Origin: Paludibacteraceae bacterium
GTDB taxonomy: Bacteria; Bacteroidota; Bacteroidia; Bacteroidales; Paludibacteraceae
DNA length: 54,997 nt
Direction of reading: 5' to 3'
Assembly: GCA_017517845.1 (NCBI GenBank)
Contig: JAFWXW010000029.1
Location: forward strand, 1-54,997
In this document: positions 8,469 through 18,057 of the stretch, in pieces
How positions within the stretch are numbered: the stretch's first letter is position 1
Layout of the letters: the number at the start of each line of letters is the position of its first letter
Notes under the pieces: generated by a model
What the model was told of the DNA's origin: nothing
What the model saw: only the letters and a program-made list of their open reading frames with translations
The model's database searches: none
Made by a program: the position numbers and the translations under genes

Positions 8469-8558
8469 TTAATATGCAGCTAAAGAGCCGTGTCTTCCTT
8501 TAATTTTACCGCTTTCCATTAAGCCGTCATAATGACGCATCAACAAATGACTCTCTAT
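8469..8558 (-). other. secY: Detached secY C-terminal tail after an in-frame UAA
   Basis: Directly after the secY UAA (8559-8561), the same frame stays open for 29 codons to a UAA at 8469-8471 and reads IESHLLMRHYDGLMESGKIK then GRHGSLAAY. This is the expected cytosolic C-terminal tail of SecY (compare the DTLQQIE...LMRxY...GRIKGR pattern of SecY proteins). The UAA replaces what is normally a second Gln codon (CAA to TAA). With the tail the protein would be 445 aa, the normal size. Confidence 0.9.
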
Positions 8559-9806
8559 TTATTGTAATGTATCTAACACAACACCCACCATAATTAACAA
8601 TGATGTACCACCAAAGAATTGAGCGAATGAAGTACTAATACCTAACAACCCTGCAAAAGCAGGCATAATAGCCACAATACCTAAGAAAATAGAACCTGGT
8701 AAAGTAATACGTGACATTACAGTATCTAAATACTCTGCAGTCTTTTTACCTGGTTTTACTCCTGGTATGAAACCATTATTTAATTTCAAATGTTCAGCCA
8801 TTTGAGTTGGGTTAATTGTAACCGCTGTATAGAAATATGTAAATGCAATGATTAACAAGAAGAACACTAGGTTATACCAGAAACCATTAACATCCATCAT
8901 AGCAAGTGCAAAGTTGCTTACTTCACCATCTGCTGTAAACAGACCTGCCACAGAAGCAGGAATAAACATGATAGCTTGAGCAAAGATGATAGGCATAACA
9001 CCTGCAGCATTTACCTTTAATGGAATAAATTGATAAACGCCACCATATTGTCTATTACCTATAACTTGTTTTGCATATTGCACTGGGATTCTACGAGTAC
9101 CTTGTACCAAAAGGATAGAACCACATATAACTAACAACAAGAATACAAGTTCAGCTAAGAACATTACTAAACCACCTGCTGCATCTGTAAGACGTGAACT
9201 AAATTCACCTACTAATGCTTGAGGCAGACGAGCGATGATACCAACAAGGATGATGAAAGATACACCATTACCAATACCTCTCTCTGTAATTCTTTCGCCT
9301 AACCAAAGCACAAACATACTACCAGCAGCTAGGATAACGATAGAAGAGAACATGAAGAATGCACCTTCTGGAACTACTGATCCTAATTGCATACGTAGGT
9401 TTGCTAAATATGCTGCACCTTGTACGATTAAAACTACAACAGTTAAATAACGAGTGATTTGGTTAAGTTTATTACGACCACTTTCACCGTCTTGTTGTAA
9501 TTTTCTAAAATAAGGAATCGCCATACCTAACAATTGCACCACGATAGAAGCTGTGATATAAGGCATAATACCTAGTGCAAAAATAGAGGCATTTGAGAAT
9601 GCACCCCCAGAGAACATATCTAACAACATCATTAGACCACCTTCTGTTTGTTGAGTAAGGTTTGCTAACTGAGTTGTGTCAATGCCAGGAAGTGCCACAA
9701 ATGACCCAAATCTGTATATCACAACCAAAAGGAATGTGATAGCTAGACGAGAGCGTAACTCCTCTATTTTAAAAATGTTTTGTATGGTTTGAATGAATTT
9801 TTTCAT
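8559..9806 (-). CDS. secY: Protein translocase subunit SecY, truncated as read
   Basis: A 415-aa SecY, the channel of the Sec translocon in the inner membrane. About ten transmembrane segments are seen, with the plug region near FSGGAFSNASIFALGIMPYI and the C5 loop near NNGFIPGVKPGKKTAEYL. The frame stops at DTLQ and lacks the last ~30 residues of the cytosolic tail, which helps SecA function; those codons are intact downstream in the same frame. SecY is essential, so this is a sequencing error, a read-through stop, or a genuine truncation. It lies 13 nt after rplO in the spc cluster. Confidence 0.93.
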   Translation of the reverse strand: MKKFIQTIQNIFKIEELRSRLAITFLLVVIYRFGSFVALPGIDTTQLANLTQQTEGGLMMLLDMFSGGAFSNASIFALGIMPYITASIVVQLLGMAIPYFRKLQQDGESGRNKLNQITRYLTVVVLIVQGAAYLANLRMQLGSVVPEGAFFMFSSIVILAAGSMFVLWLGERITERGIGNGVSFIILVGIIARLPQALVGEFSSRLTDAAGGLVMFLAELVFLLLVICGSILLVQGTRRIPVQYAKQVIGNRQYGGVYQFIPLKVNAAGVMPIIFAQAIMFIPASVAGLFTADGEVSNFALAMMDVNGFWYNLVFFLLIIAFTYFYTAVTINPTQMAEHLKLNNGFIPGVKPGKKTAEYLDTVMSRITLPGSIFLGIVAIMPAFAGLLGISTSFAQFFGGTSLLIMVGVVLDTLQ

Positions 9807-9819
9807 ACAAATTAATAGA

Positions 9820-10266
9820 TTATAATGTTACAGCAGTACCACCTGCTTTTTCTATAGCTTCAATTGCAGCTTTAGAGAAAGCATGAGCAGATACTTCTAA
9901 TTTTGCAGTTAATTCACCTTTTGCAAGGATTTTAACTAGACGTTTAGAAGAAACAAAGCCAGCTTCAACTAAATCACTTACAGAAATTTTAGTAAGTTGT
10001 TTAGAGTCTGCTAATTCTTGTAAAGTTGCTAAAGAAATAGCTTTGTATTCTACACGATTGATATTTTTGAAGCCAAATTTAGGCAAACGACGTTGCATAG
10101 GCATTTGACCACCTTCAAAACCAATCTTTCTTGAGTAACCAGAACGTGACTTAGCACCTTTGTGACCACGGGTAGAAGTACCACCTAAGCCAGAACCAGG
10201 ACCACGACCTATTCTCTTACGTATTTTTACAGAACCTTCTGCAGGTTTCAAATTACTTAAATCCAT
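9820..10266 (-). CDS. rplO: 50S ribosomal protein L15
   Basis: A 148-aa L15. The Gly/Arg-rich N-terminal extension (GRGPGSGLGGTSTRGHKGAK, then the GGQMPMQRRLPKFGF motif) threads into 23S rRNA; residues ~75-148 are the globular domain. It follows rpmD by 32 nt and precedes secY by 13 nt. Normal length. Confidence 0.98.
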   Translation of the reverse strand: MDLSNLKPAEGSVKIRKRIGRGPGSGLGGTSTRGHKGAKSRSGYSRKIGFEGGQMPMQRRLPKFGFKNINRVEYKAISLATLQELADSKQLTKISVSDLVEAGFVSSKRLVKILAKGELTAKLEVSAHAFSKAAIEAIEKAGGTAVTL

Positions 10267-10298
10267 TTTCTTTTAATTTAAAGCGTTAACAAAAAGAA

Positions 10299-10475
10299 TT
10301 ATTCTACCACTTGAACTAGGTGTTTTACTTTACGCACCATACCCAAAACTTGAGGAGTAGCTTCTTTTTCTACCACTGCATTCAATTTTCTCAAGCCAAG
10401 CGCATCTAAAGTCAATTTTTGATCTTTAGGAGCAGAAATACGGCTTTTAACTTGTTTAATTTTTATTGTTGCCAT
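10299..10475 (-). CDS. rpmD: 50S ribosomal protein L30
   Basis: A 58-aa protein translated from ATG at 10475 to TAA at 10299: MATIKIKQVKSRISAPKDQK at the start, GLRKLNAVVE in the middle and GMVRKVKHLVQVVE at the end. These match the short bacterial L30. It lies 8 nt after rpsE and 32 nt before rplO, the standard position in the spc cluster. Confidence 0.95.
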   Translation of the reverse strand: MATIKIKQVKSRISAPKDQKLTLDALGLRKLNAVVEKEATPQVLGMVRKVKHLVQVVE

Positions 10476-10483
10476 AGTCGTAT

Positions 10484-11005
10484 TTATTTACCTGTGAATA
10501 CTTTTTCTAATGAAACACCACGATTTTGAGCCACAGTGTAAGCATCTCTTAATTCAGATAAAGCTTTGATAGTAGCTTTAACTAAGTTATGAGGGTTAGA
10601 AGAACCTTTAGACTTAGCTAACACGTCAGTAATACCAACGCTTTCTAGAACAGCACGCATCGCACCACCAGCTTTAACACCAGTACCAGTTGTTGCAGGT
10701 TTAATGAAAACTTCTGAACCACTGAAACGAGCTACTTGTTCGTGAGGGATAGTTCCTTTTAATACAGGAACTTTAATTAGGTTCTTTTTAGCCATTTCTA
10801 CGCCTTTAGCAATGGCAGTGGTTACTTCACCAGCTTTGCCTAAGCCCCAACCTACTAAGCCATCTTCGTTACCTACAACAACGATAGCTGCAAAGGTAAA
10901 GGTACGACCACCTTTTGTAACCTTAGTAACACGATTAATTGCTACTAATCTATCTTTTAACTCACTTTCGTTCGTTAATCTAACTGTATTGTTTTTTCCT
11001 GCCAT
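10484..11005 (-). CDS. rpsE: 30S ribosomal protein S5
   Basis: A 173-aa S5. The double-stranded-RNA-binding-like N-domain (about 12-75, with [20 protein letters not shown]) and the C-terminal domain with the [15 protein letters not shown] motif are intact. S5 lies near the decoding centre and affects fidelity. It follows rplR by 5 nt and precedes rpmD by 8 nt. Confidence 0.98.
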   Translation of the reverse strand: MAGKNNTVRLTNESELKDRLVAINRVTKVTKGGRTFTFAAIVVVGNEDGLVGWGLGKAGEVTTAIAKGVEMAKKNLIKVPVLKGTIPHEQVARFSGSEVFIKPATTGTGVKAGGAMRAVLESVGITDVLAKSKGSSNPHNLVKATIKALSELRDAYTVAQNRGVSLEKVFTGK

Positions 11006-11010
11006 AATAC

Positions 11011-11364
11011 TTAGAATTTAAGTCCTGCTTTACGAGCGGCTTCCGCCAATTCTTTAACTCTACCATGATATAGGAAACCATTACGGTCGAATACCACAGT
11101 TTCGATACCTGCTGCAATAGCTTTTTTAGCGATTAATTCACCTACTTTTGCAGATTTTTCAGATTTAGTCATTTTTTCTTTAATTGCTAAAGATGATTCA
11201 GCAACTAAAGTTTTACCACCATTTGCTGCGGTATCGTCTATAATTTGCACGTAGATCTGGCTGTTGCTTTTGAACACTGACATACGTGGCTTTTGGGCTG
11301 TTCCAGAGATTTTTCCGCGAACACCAGCCTTAATTTTCAATCTTCTTGCTATTTTATCAATCAT
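11011..11364 (-). CDS. rplR: 50S ribosomal protein L18
   Basis: A 117-aa L18, which binds 5S rRNA in the central protuberance. Seen are the basic N-terminus ([20 protein letters not shown]), the [10 protein letters not shown] motif, and the C-terminal [20 protein letters not shown]. It follows rplF by 16 nt and precedes rpsE by 5 nt. Confidence 0.97.
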   Translation of the reverse strand: MIDKIARRLKIKAGVRGKISGTAQKPRMSVFKSNSQIYVQIIDDTAANGGKTLVAESSLAIKEKMTKSEKSAKVGELIAKKAIAAGIETVVFDRNGFLYHGRVKELAEAARKAGLKF

Positions 11365-11380
11365 GATTCTACGTATTTAA

Positions 11381-11938
11381 TTATTTAGCACCAGCAGACT
11401 TGCCAGCTTTTCTACGAATATATTCACCAACAAACTTAATACCTTTACCTTTGTATGGTTCTGGTTTACGGAATGAACGAATCTTAGCACAAACTTGACC
11501 TAAAAGTTGTTTGTCACAGCTTTCTAGGATTACAAGTGGGTTTTGGTTTCTTTCACTCTTAGTTTCAACCTTAACTTCAGCAGGTAATTTTAGGTAGATA
11601 GCGTGAGTATAACCTAAAGAGAATTCAATAACTTGACCTTGGTTAGAAACACGATAACCTACACCTACAAGTTCTAATGTTTTTTGGTATCCTTTAGACA
11701 CACCTATAACCATGTTATTTACTAACACACGGTATAGGCCATGCATAGCTTTTGATTGTTTTTCGTCGTTAGGACGAGTAAGAACTACTTCATTACCATT
11801 AACTTCTACTTTAATGATAGGATTTACTACTTGTTTTAGTTCTCCCTTTGGACCTTTTACGACTACTTCGTTTCCAGCACCTACAGTAACTGTAACACCT
11901 GCTGGTATATTGATAGGTAATTTTCCAATTCTTGACAT
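11381..11938 (-). CDS. rplF: 50S ribosomal protein L6
   Basis: A 185-aa L6 made of two similar alpha/beta domains (about 1-82 and 83-185). The N-terminal MSRIGKLPINIPAGV and the C-terminal EPYKGKGIKFVGEYIRRKAG signature are clear. It binds 23S rRNA near the sarcin-ricin loop. Upstream, a TCCTCC-like stretch on the plus strand gives GGAGG on the mRNA ahead of the ATG, an unusually good ribosome-binding site for this phylum. Confidence 0.98.
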   Translation of the reverse strand: MSRIGKLPINIPAGVTVTVGAGNEVVVKGPKGELKQVVNPIIKVEVNGNEVVLTRPNDEKQSKAMHGLYRVLVNNMVIGVSKGYQKTLELVGVGYRVSNQGQVIEFSLGYTHAIYLKLPAEVKVETKSERNQNPLVILESCDKQLLGQVCAKIRSFRKPEPYKGKGIKFVGEYIRRKAGKSAGAK

Positions 11939-11953
11939 TTCTTTATCCTCCTA

Positions 11954-12349
11954 TTAATAAACGTAACACAATACTTCACCGCCAACGTTAAGTTCGCGAG
12001 CTTCTTTATCTGTCATTACACCTTTAGAGGTAGAAATGATTGCAATACCCAAACCGTTTAATACACGTGGGAGATCTTTATGGCTTGCATATTTACGCAA
12101 ACCTGGAGTAGATACGCGCACCAATTTTTTGATGGCATTTACTTTATTAGCTTTGTCATATTTCAAAGCTATTTTGATAGTTCCTTGAGGACCATCTTCT
12201 TCGAACTTATAATTCAAGATATAACCTTGTTCAAACAAGATCTTGGTAAGTTCTTTCTTCAAATTTGACGCAGGCACTTCAACTACTTTGTGACCAGCCT
12301 GAATTGCGTTGCGTAAACGCGTCAAATAATCTGCTATTGGATCTGTCAT
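11954..12349 (-). CDS. rpsH: 30S ribosomal protein S8
   Basis: A 131-aa S8. The N-terminal [20 protein letters not shown] and the C-terminal [19 protein letters not shown] / GGEVLCYVY segments are diagnostic. It binds the central domain of 16S rRNA. In E. coli it also represses the spc operon through rplE mRNA; I did not find a convincing copy of that site. It follows rpsN by 60 nt, one of the longer gaps of this cluster, which holds a short hairpin (TCAGG...CCTGA). Confidence 0.98.
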   Translation of the reverse strand: MTDPIADYLTRLRNAIQAGHKVVEVPASNLKKELTKILFEQGYILNYKFEEDGPQGTIKIALKYDKANKVNAIKKLVRVSTPGLRKYASHKDLPRVLNGLGIAIISTSKGVMTDKEARELNVGGEVLCYVY

Positions 12350-12409
12350 AAAATTATAAATTAAATTAATCAGGACTACCCTGACAATATTTAGTTAATA
12401 AATCTTTTT

Positions 12410-12679
12410 TTACCAGCTTGCTTTTTTAACTCCTGGGATTAAGCCTTTAGATGCCATTTCACGGAATTGAATACGTGAAATACCGAATAAACGCATATAT
12501 CCTTTTGGACGACCTGTTAATTTGCAACGGTTGTGTAATCTTACCGGAGATGCATTTTTAGGAATGCTTTGTAAAGCCTCATAATTACCTTCTGCCTTGT
12601 ATTGTTCACGTTTAGCAGCATATTTGGCAACTAATTTTGCTCTCTTCACCTCACGGGCTTTCATTGATTCTTTTGCCAT
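12410..12679 (-). CDS. rpsN: 30S ribosomal protein S14 (zinc-free form)
   Basis: An 89-aa S14 without the CxxC zinc motif of the short 61-aa type, so it is the long C-minus form. The signature [20 protein letters not shown] and ending [11 protein letters not shown] are clear. Along with the zinc-free L36 this suggests ribosomes with a low zinc need. It follows rplE by 8 nt. Confidence 0.97.
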   Translation of the reverse strand: MAKESMKAREVKRAKLVAKYAAKREQYKAEGNYEALQSIPKNASPVRLHNRCKLTGRPKGYMRLFGISRIQFREMASKGLIPGVKKASW

Positions 12680-12687
12680 ATTCCGTA

Positions 12688-13230
12688 TTATTTTTTAAAT
12701 GGTAAACCAAATGCTTTCAATAATGCAAATGCTTCTTCATCAGTTTTGGCAGAAGTTACGAATGTAATGTTCATACCCATGATTTTAGAAACTGCATCAA
12801 TATTGATTTCTGGGAAAATAATTTGCTCTTGGATACCGAAGGTATAGTTACCTCTACCATCCATTTTGCTATTAATTCCTTTGAAGTCACGAATACGAGG
12901 TAGAGCCACGCGTACTAATTTTTCTAGGAATTCGTACATTTGGTCACGACGTAATGTTACAGAAACGCCGATAGGCATTTTTTTACGCAATTTGAAGTTA
13001 GAAATATCTTTCTTTGAATAAGTAGCAACTGCTTTTTGACCAGAAATAGCTGTCATTTCGTTGATTGCAATTTCGATGATTTTTTTATCTGCAACTGCTT
13101 GACCTAAACCTTGGTTTAGAACGATTTTTTCTAACACAGGAATTTGCATGGTTGATTTGTAACCAAATTCCTTCATTAAAGCGGGAGCAATACGCTCTGC
13201 ATATTCTTTCTTTAAACTAGCGGTATTCAT
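12688..13230 (-). CDS. rplE: 50S ribosomal protein L5
   Basis: A 180-aa L5, a 5S rRNA-binding protein that touches P-site tRNA. Conserved parts include [15 protein letters not shown], the [12 protein letters not shown] loop and the C-terminal [20 protein letters not shown]. Its start overlaps the rplX stop by one base (TAATG), so translation of the two is likely coupled. rpsN follows after 8 nt. Confidence 0.98.
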   Translation of the reverse strand: MNTASLKKEYAERIAPALMKEFGYKSTMQIPVLEKIVLNQGLGQAVADKKIIEIAINEMTAISGQKAVATYSKKDISNFKLRKKMPIGVSVTLRRDQMYEFLEKLVRVALPRIRDFKGINSKMDGRGNYTFGIQEQIIFPEINIDAVSKIMGMNITFVTSAKTDEEAFALLKAFGLPFKK

Positions 13231-13544
13231 TATTTAATTTCCTCCCCTGTAGTTTTTGCGTAACGTACTAATTTTCCATCTACTAATTTACGACCAATAC
13301 GAGTAGGTTTTTTATTTTTATCTACTGGATTTAGGTTAGAAATATGAATAGATGCTTCTTTCTTTACGATGCCACCTTGTGGACTTTTTGCGTTAGGTTT
13401 GGTGTGTTTAGCCACCATATTAACACCTTCTACGATAGCACGTTGTTTTTCAACTTGAACTTCTAAAACGCGAGCAATTTGACCTTTATCTTTACCTGCG
13501 TTTACGTAAACGGTGTCACCTTTCTTAATGTGTAATTTTGCCAT
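13230..13544 (-). CDS. rplX: 50S ribosomal protein L24
   Basis: A 104-aa L24 with the KOW motif at residues ~3-35 ([20 protein letters not shown]). It starts large-subunit assembly near the exit tunnel. The segment [20 protein letters not shown] is typical. It follows rplN by 20 nt and overlaps rplE by one base. Confidence 0.97.
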   Translation of the reverse strand: MAKLHIKKGDTVYVNAGKDKGQIARVLEVQVEKQRAIVEGVNMVAKHTKPNAKSPQGGIVKKEASIHISNLNPVDKNKKPTRIGRKLVDGKLVRYAKTTGEEIK

Positions 13545-13564
13545 TCTCTATCAAATTTACTTAA

Positions 13565-13930
13565 TTAAAGAACTTCTGGTGCTAATGAAACAATTTTCAT
13601 GTTAGTGGCACGTAATTCTCTGGCAACTGGACCGAAGATACGGCTACCTCTCATTTCGCCTGCACCATTTAACAATACACACGCATTGTCATCGAAGCGA
13701 ATATAAGAACCGTCTGGACGTCTAATTTCCTTTTTGGTACGTACAACTACTGCCTTTGAAACGGCACCTTTTTTAGTATCACTTGAGGGGATTACCGATT
13801 TTACTGCTACAACAATTATGTCCCCCACTGTGGCATAGCGCTTGCCGGTACCACCTAGTACACGGATGCAAAGCACTTCTTTTGCGCCACTGTTGTCAGC
13901 TACGGTAAGTCTAGATTCTTGCTGTATCAT
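13565..13930 (-). CDS. rplN: 50S ribosomal protein L14
   Basis: A 121-aa L14 beginning [20 protein letters not shown], with the [10 protein letters not shown] segment and the ending [11 protein letters not shown]. It lies at the subunit interface and is a docking site for ribosome silencing factor in many bacteria. It follows rpsQ by 2 nt and precedes rplX by 20 nt. Confidence 0.98.
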   Translation of the reverse strand: MIQQESRLTVADNSGAKEVLCIRVLGGTGKRYATVGDIIVVAVKSVIPSSDTKKGAVSKAVVVRTKKEIRRPDGSYIRFDDNACVLLNGAGEMRGSRIFGPVARELRATNMKIVSLAPEVL

Positions 13931-13932
13931 TT

Positions 13933-14196
13933 TTACTTAGCTTTTTCGATTATTTCTACTAATCTCCATCTTTTAAGCTTGCTTAAAGGACGAGTTTCCA
14001 TTATTCTTACCGTATCGCCAATACCACATTCGTTGTTTTCATCATGAACATGATATTTTTTAGTTTTATTTACGAATTTACCGTAAATTGGATGTTTTTC
14101 TTTCCATTTAACTGCAACAGTTATGGTTTTATCCATTTTGTTGCTCGATACGATGCCTTGTCTTTCTTTTCTTAGATTTCTCATATCAGACTGCAT
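13933..14196 (-). CDS. rpsQ: 30S ribosomal protein S17
   Basis: An OB-fold protein of 87 aa as called. The S17 signature [20 protein letters not shown] and the [16 protein letters not shown] segment are clear. The true start may be Met5 ([10 protein letters not shown]), which matches the usual family start better and would leave a 15-nt gap after rpmC instead of 3 nt. rplN follows after 2 nt. Confidence 0.96.
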   Translation of the reverse strand: MQSDMRNLRKERQGIVSSNKMDKTITVAVKWKEKHPIYGKFVNKTKKYHVHDENNECGIGDTVRIMETRPLSKLKRWRLVEIIEKAK

Positions 14197-14199
14197 TTA

Positions 14200-14394
14200 T
14201 TATTTGTTTATTTCTCTTTGACGTAGCTCGGTTTCGATACGAGCAATAGTTTTACGTGTTTCACGAATTTTGCCTGGATTTTCAAGCGGAGAAATAGCAT
14301 GGCTCAACTTCATTTTTGATAAAGATGCCTTTTCTGTTTCGAGTCTTTCTATAAGCTCTTTGTCTAATAAATTTTTAATTTCTGCTGTTTTCAT
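14200..14394 (-). CDS. rpmC: 50S ribosomal protein L29
   Basis: A 64-aa helical protein at the tunnel exit, where trigger factor and SRP dock. The family patterns KNLLDKELIERLE at the N-terminus and NPGKIRETRKTIARIETELR near the C-terminus are present. It follows rplP by 5 nt and precedes rpsQ by 3 nt. Confidence 0.96.
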   Translation of the reverse strand: MKTAEIKNLLDKELIERLETEKASLSKMKLSHAISPLENPGKIRETRKTIARIETELRQREINK

Positions 14395-14399
14395 ACTAT

Positions 14400-14834
14400 T
14401 TACGCGTTTTCAGATTCAAAATCGTAATCTCTTCTTACAACAAATTTTGTTGTGATTGGAAGTTTTTGAGCAGCTAGACGTAATGCTTCTTTTGCTACTG
14501 CAAATGGCACGCCTTCTACTTCAAATAACATACGTCCTGGAGTTACAGGAGCTACGTAGCCTTCTGGGTTACCTTTACCTTTACCCATACGTACGTCAGC
14601 TGGTTTTTTAGTAATTGGTTTATCTGGGAATATACGTACCCACACTTGACCTTGACGTTGCATATATCTGGTTACCGCGATACGAGCAGCCTCGATTTGA
14701 CGGCCAGTTATCCATTTGGATTGTAAAGCTTTTATCCCGAAAGATCCAAAGGCCAATTGGTTACCACGACCGGCATTGCCTTTCATAGTACCTTTCTGAG
14801 GTCTTCTGAACTTAGTCTTTTTAGGTTGTAACAT
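14400..14834 (-). CDS. rplP: 50S ribosomal protein L16
   Basis: A 144-aa L16, which binds near the peptidyl transferase and A-site t[18 protein letters not shown] at the start, RVFP-like [20 protein letters not shown] in the middle and PITTKFV near the end are characteristic. It follows rpsC by 20 nt and precedes rpmC by 5 nt. Confidence 0.98.
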   Translation of the reverse strand: MLQPKKTKFRRPQKGTMKGNAGRGNQLAFGSFGIKALQSKWITGRQIEAARIAVTRYMQRQGQVWVRIFPDKPITKKPADVRMGKGKGNPEGYVAPVTPGRMLFEVEGVPFAVAKEALRLAAQKLPITTKFVVRRDYDFESENA

Positions 14835-14854
14835 AATTTCTTTGAATTAACAGT

Positions 14855-15571
14855 TTATTTTTTTCTCTTTTTAAAGCCCTTGCCTGAATTGAAACCAGCA
14901 CCGTGGTTATCTTTGGCAGCAGCGTATTGTGGAGTAAGGTCTTTTTTACCGTAAACTTCGCCACGGCAGATCCAAACCTTAATACCAATAAGACCTACTT
15001 TTGTAAGAGCTTCGCATTGTGCATAGTCGATGTCTGCGCGGAATGTGTGAAGAGGAGTTCTTCCTTCTTTATACATTTCTGAACGAGCCATTTCTGCACC
15101 ATTTAAACGACCAGATACTTGAACTTTGATACCTTCTGCTCCTGCACGCATTGTAGAAGAAATAGCATTCTTAACTGCACGACGATAAGCGAACTTACCT
15201 TCGATTTGACGAGCGATTTGGTTACCAACGATTTCAGCGTCTAATTCTGGTTTCTTAATTTCAAAGATGTTAATTTGTACGTCTTTATCGGTGATTTTCT
15301 TTAACTCTTCTTTTAGTTTATCAACTTCTTGACCGCCTTTACCGATGATCATACCTGGACGTGATGTACATACAGTGATTGTGGTCAATTTAAGTGTACG
15401 TTCTATGATAATACGAGAAACATTAGCTTTTGCTAAACGAGCATTCAAATATTTTCTGATTTTAGAATCCTCTAAGATAGTATCACCATAATCTTTACGG
15501 CCGATCCAGTTTGAATCCCAGCCTTTAATGATTCCTAAACGGTTTGCGATTGGATTAACTTTTTGTCCCAT
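14855..15571 (-). CDS. rpsC: 30S ribosomal protein S3
   Basis: A 238-aa S3. The KH domain (about residues 40-110, with [16 protein letters not shown] carrying the GxxG loop) and the C-terminal domain ([16 protein letters not shown]) are intact; the tail is Gly/Lys-rich. S3 forms part of the mRNA entry tunnel and helicase. It follows rplV by 8 nt. Confidence 0.98.
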   Translation of the reverse strand: MGQKVNPIANRLGIIKGWDSNWIGRKDYGDTILEDSKIRKYLNARLAKANVSRIIIERTLKLTTITVCTSRPGMIIGKGGQEVDKLKEELKKITDKDVQINIFEIKKPELDAEIVGNQIARQIEGKFAYRRAVKNAISSTMRAGAEGIKVQVSGRLNGAEMARSEMYKEGRTPLHTFRADIDYAQCEALTKVGLIGIKVWICRGEVYGKKDLTPQYAAAKDNHGAGFNSGKGFKKRKK

Positions 15572-15579
15572 ACTATCAA

Positions 15580-15987
15580 TTATTTAGCATCGTTATTGTT
15601 CATACTATCAACACATATTGTAACGTGGTTTGAACGTTTACGGATACGATATCCACGACCTTGTGGAGCTGGACGTAAGCGTTTAAGTGTTCTACCTGCG
15701 TCTACATAAACAGCACTTACGAATAAGTTACCGTCTTCTGCTTTTTGCTGAGTTTTTTGTTCCCAGTTAGCTATTGCTGAACGAAGAAGTTTTTCTAAAC
15801 GACCAGCTGCTTCCTTAGTAGAAAATTTCAGCATACCAAGCGCTTTGTGTACTTCTACACCTCTAATCATGTCAGCGACAAGACGCATTTTACGAGGTGA
15901 TGTAGGCACATCATTTAGCTTGGCAAAGTAAACAGACTTTCTAGCCTCTTTACGATTGTCTGATGATTGTCTTTTTCTAACACCCAT
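15580..15987 (-). CDS. rplV: 50S ribosomal protein L22
   Basis: A 135-aa L22 whose beta-hairpin (about residues 95-115, [20 protein letters not shown]) lines the exit tunnel and is the usual place of macrolide-resistance changes; nothing unusual is seen there. The N-terminal [16 protein letters not shown] motif is typical. It lies between rpsS (11 nt) and rpsC (8 nt). Confidence 0.98.
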   Translation of the reverse strand: MGVRKRQSSDNRKEARKSVYFAKLNDVPTSPRKMRLVADMIRGVEVHKALGMLKFSTKEAAGRLEKLLRSAIANWEQKTQQKAEDGNLFVSAVYVDAGRTLKRLRPAPQGRGYRIRKRSNHVTICVDSMNNNDAK

Positions 15988-15998
15988 ATCTAATTATT

Positions 15999-16265
15999 TT
16001 ATTTTCTGTTACCACTGTGGCCTTTGAAGGTTCTAGTTGGAGCGAATTCTCCTAATTTGTGGCCTACCATATTTTCTGTAACATAAACTGGAATGAATTT
16101 ATTTCCATTGTGTACAGCAATAGTGTGACCAACGAAGTCTGGAGAAATCATAGAAGCTCTTGACCAAGTTTTGACTACTGATTTTTTATTTGCCTCATTC
16201 ATTGCGATAACTTTCTTTTCAAGTTTTACGCAAATAAAAGGTCCTTTTTTTAATGAACGACTCAT
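15999..16265 (-). CDS. rpsS: 30S ribosomal protein S19
   Basis: An 88-aa S19: [15 protein letters not shown] at the N-terminus, [20 protein letters not shown] and the ending [17 protein letters not shown]. It lies in the 30S head with S13. It follows rplB by 23 nt and precedes rplV by 11 nt. Confidence 0.98.
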   Translation of the reverse strand: MSRSLKKGPFICVKLEKKVIAMNEANKKSVVKTWSRASMISPDFVGHTIAVHNGNKFIPVYVTENMVGHKLGEFAPTRTFKGHSGNRK

Positions 16266-16288
16266 GTTACTTCTCTTAAATTATCAAA

Positions 16289-17113
16289 TTACTTTTTCTT
16301 TCTCTCGATAATGTATCTGCTTGAAGCTTTTTTAGGAGCACGTGTCTTATAGCCTTTAGCTAATAAGCCTTTACGTGATCTTGGGTGACCACCAGATTGA
16401 CGGCCTTCACCACCACCCATTGGGTGATCCACTGGGTTCATTACTACACCACGGTTGTGTGGACGACGTCCGAACCAACGTGTACGACCAGCTTTACCAG
16501 ATTGTTCAAGAGCATGATCTGAATTACCTACAGCACCGATGGTTGCTTTACATGTGCAAAGAATCATACGTGTTTCACCTGAAGGTAATTTGATAATAGC
16601 ATATTTGCCTTCGCGAGAGGTTAACTGAGCGAAAGTACCTGCAGAACGAACTAAAGCAGCTCCTTGACCAGGTCTTAACTCAATATTGTGGATAACAGTA
16701 CCTAATGGAATGTTTTGAAGTGGAAGTGAGTTACCTACTTCTGGAGCAGCTTCTGCACCAGAAAGAAGTACTTGACCTACTTCTAGACCATTAGGAGCGA
16801 GAATATAGCGTTTTTCGCCATCAGCATAGAATAACAATGCGATACGAGCAGAACGGTTTGGATCGTACTCGATAGTTTTAACGGTTGCAGGGATTCCGTC
16901 TTTTTCTCGCTTGAAATCAATTACTCTAAATTTTCTCTTGTGACCGCCACCTAGATAGCGCATGGTCATTTTACCTGCATTGTTACGACCACCTGTTGAT
17001 TTTTTACCAACTACAAGAGATTTTTCTGGAGCACTTGCAGTAATTGTGTCAAATGTTCCAATAATCTTGTGTCTCTGCCCCGGTGTTGTGGGGTTGAATT
17101 TACGTACAGCCAT
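16289..17113 (-). CDS. rplB: 50S ribosomal protein L2
   Basis: A 274-aa L2, needed for subunit joining and peptidyl transfer. The C-terminal motif [17 protein letters not shown] contains the conserved His important for activity, and the N-terminal [20 protein letters not shown] segment is standard. It follows rplW by 9 nt and precedes rpsS by 23 nt. Confidence 0.99.
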   Translation of the reverse strand: MAVRKFNPTTPGQRHKIIGTFDTITASAPEKSLVVGKKSTGGRNNAGKMTMRYLGGGHKRKFRVIDFKREKDGIPATVKTIEYDPNRSARIALLFYADGEKRYILAPNGLEVGQVLLSGAEAAPEVGNSLPLQNIPLGTVIHNIELRPGQGAALVRSAGTFAQLTSREGKYAIIKLPSGETRMILCTCKATIGAVGNSDHALEQSGKAGRTRWFGRRPHNRGVVMNPVDHPMGGGEGRQSGGHPRSRKGLLAKGYKTRAPKKASSRYIIERKKK

Positions 17114-17122
17114 TTTCTTTTA

Positions 17123-17413
17123 TTAAATGTTGCTATAAAAATCAATTGAATCTCCGTCTTTAAGTGTAACTACTGCTTTTTTGTAATCAGAAGTTGCACC
17201 TTTAATGATGCCAGACTTGGTGTAGCGAGTTTTGTTTTTACCGCGTACAATTGAAGTATTGACATCTTCTACAGTTACGTTATAAGTAGCTTCTACAGCT
17301 TTTTTAATCTGTATTTTGTTGGCATCCTTATTAACTTTAAAAGAATAACGATTAAGTTTTTCTGTAAGTGAGGTTGCCTTTTCGGTAACGATAGGTTTAA
17401 TTATTATACTCAT
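17123..17413 (-). CDS. rplW: 50S ribosomal protein L23
   Basis: A 96-aa L23, docking site for trigger factor and SRP at the tunnel exit. The IVTEKAT motif near residue 8 and the NKIQIKKAVEATYNVTVEDV segment are diagnostic. It follows rplD by 14 nt with a GGAGG-like stretch ahead of its ATG, and precedes rplB by 9 nt. Confidence 0.97.
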   Translation of the reverse strand: MSIIIKPIVTEKATSLTEKLNRYSFKVNKDANKIQIKKAVEATYNVTVEDVNTSIVRGKNKTRYTKSGIIKGATSDYKKAVVTLKDGDSIDFYSNI

Positions 17414-17427
17414 TACTTATTTCCTCC

Positions 17428-18057
17428 TTAAGCGTTAAATGATGCTGTTAAATCTGCTACTGCTTTTTCTGTTAATACCATGTATTTAGCATCTAAAATG
17501 CTGTATGTATTAACATCTGCTGTTACCATAACACTAGCCTTCGCTAAGTTACGAGCTGACAAATATACGTTTTTATTTGCTTCTGGTAAAACTAAAAGTG
17601 ATTTTTTATCATCACATTTTAAGTTTTTAAGCATTGCAACGTAATTTTTTGTCTTTGGTGCGTCTAAGTTGAAGTCTTCAACTACTACTAACGCATTTTC
17701 TTTTACTTTATAAGAAAGAGCAGATTTACGTGCTAATTGTTTTACTTTTTTGTTAAGTTTAAAGTTGTAATCACGTGGCACTGGACCAAATATGCGACCA
17801 CCACCTACACGAACAGGTGATTTGATATCACCAGGGCGAGCACCGCCACCACCTTTTTGACGACCTAACTTACGTGTACTACCTGCTATTTCACTTCTTT
17901 GTTTAGATTTGTGAGTACCTTGGCGGTTGTTTGCCATGTATTGTTTCACATCTAAGTAAATAGCGTGATCGTTAGGTTCAATTCCGAAGATAGATTCATC
18001 TAATGAAATCTTCTTACCGGTGTCTTTTCCTTCGATGTTATATATACTTAGTTCCAT
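17428..18057 (-). CDS. rplD: 50S ribosomal protein L4
   Basis: A 209-aa L4. The long tunnel-lining loop (about residues 45-95) has [20 protein letters not shown] and [18 protein letters not shown]. In E. coli L4 also represses the S10 operon. Its start codon overlaps the rplC stop by one base (TAATG), which suggests coupled translation. rplW follows after 14 nt. Confidence 0.98.
   Translation of the reverse strand: MELSIYNIEGKDTGKKISLDESIFGIEPNDHAIYLDVKQYMANNRQGTHKSKQRSEIAGSTRKLGRQKGGGGARPGDIKSPVRVGGGRIFGPVPRDYNFKLNKKVKQLARKSALSYKVKENALVVVEDFNLDAPKTKNYVAMLKNLKCDDKKSLLVLPEANKNVYLSARNLAKASVMVTADVNTYSILDAKYMVLTEKAVADLTASFNA

Noticed and set aside
8559-8561. Recoded UAA (alternative genetic code) to explain secY
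   Set aside because: UAA ends many neighbouring genes at their normal lengths (map, rpsM, rpmJ, rplX, rplC), so a genome-wide reassignment is not supported.
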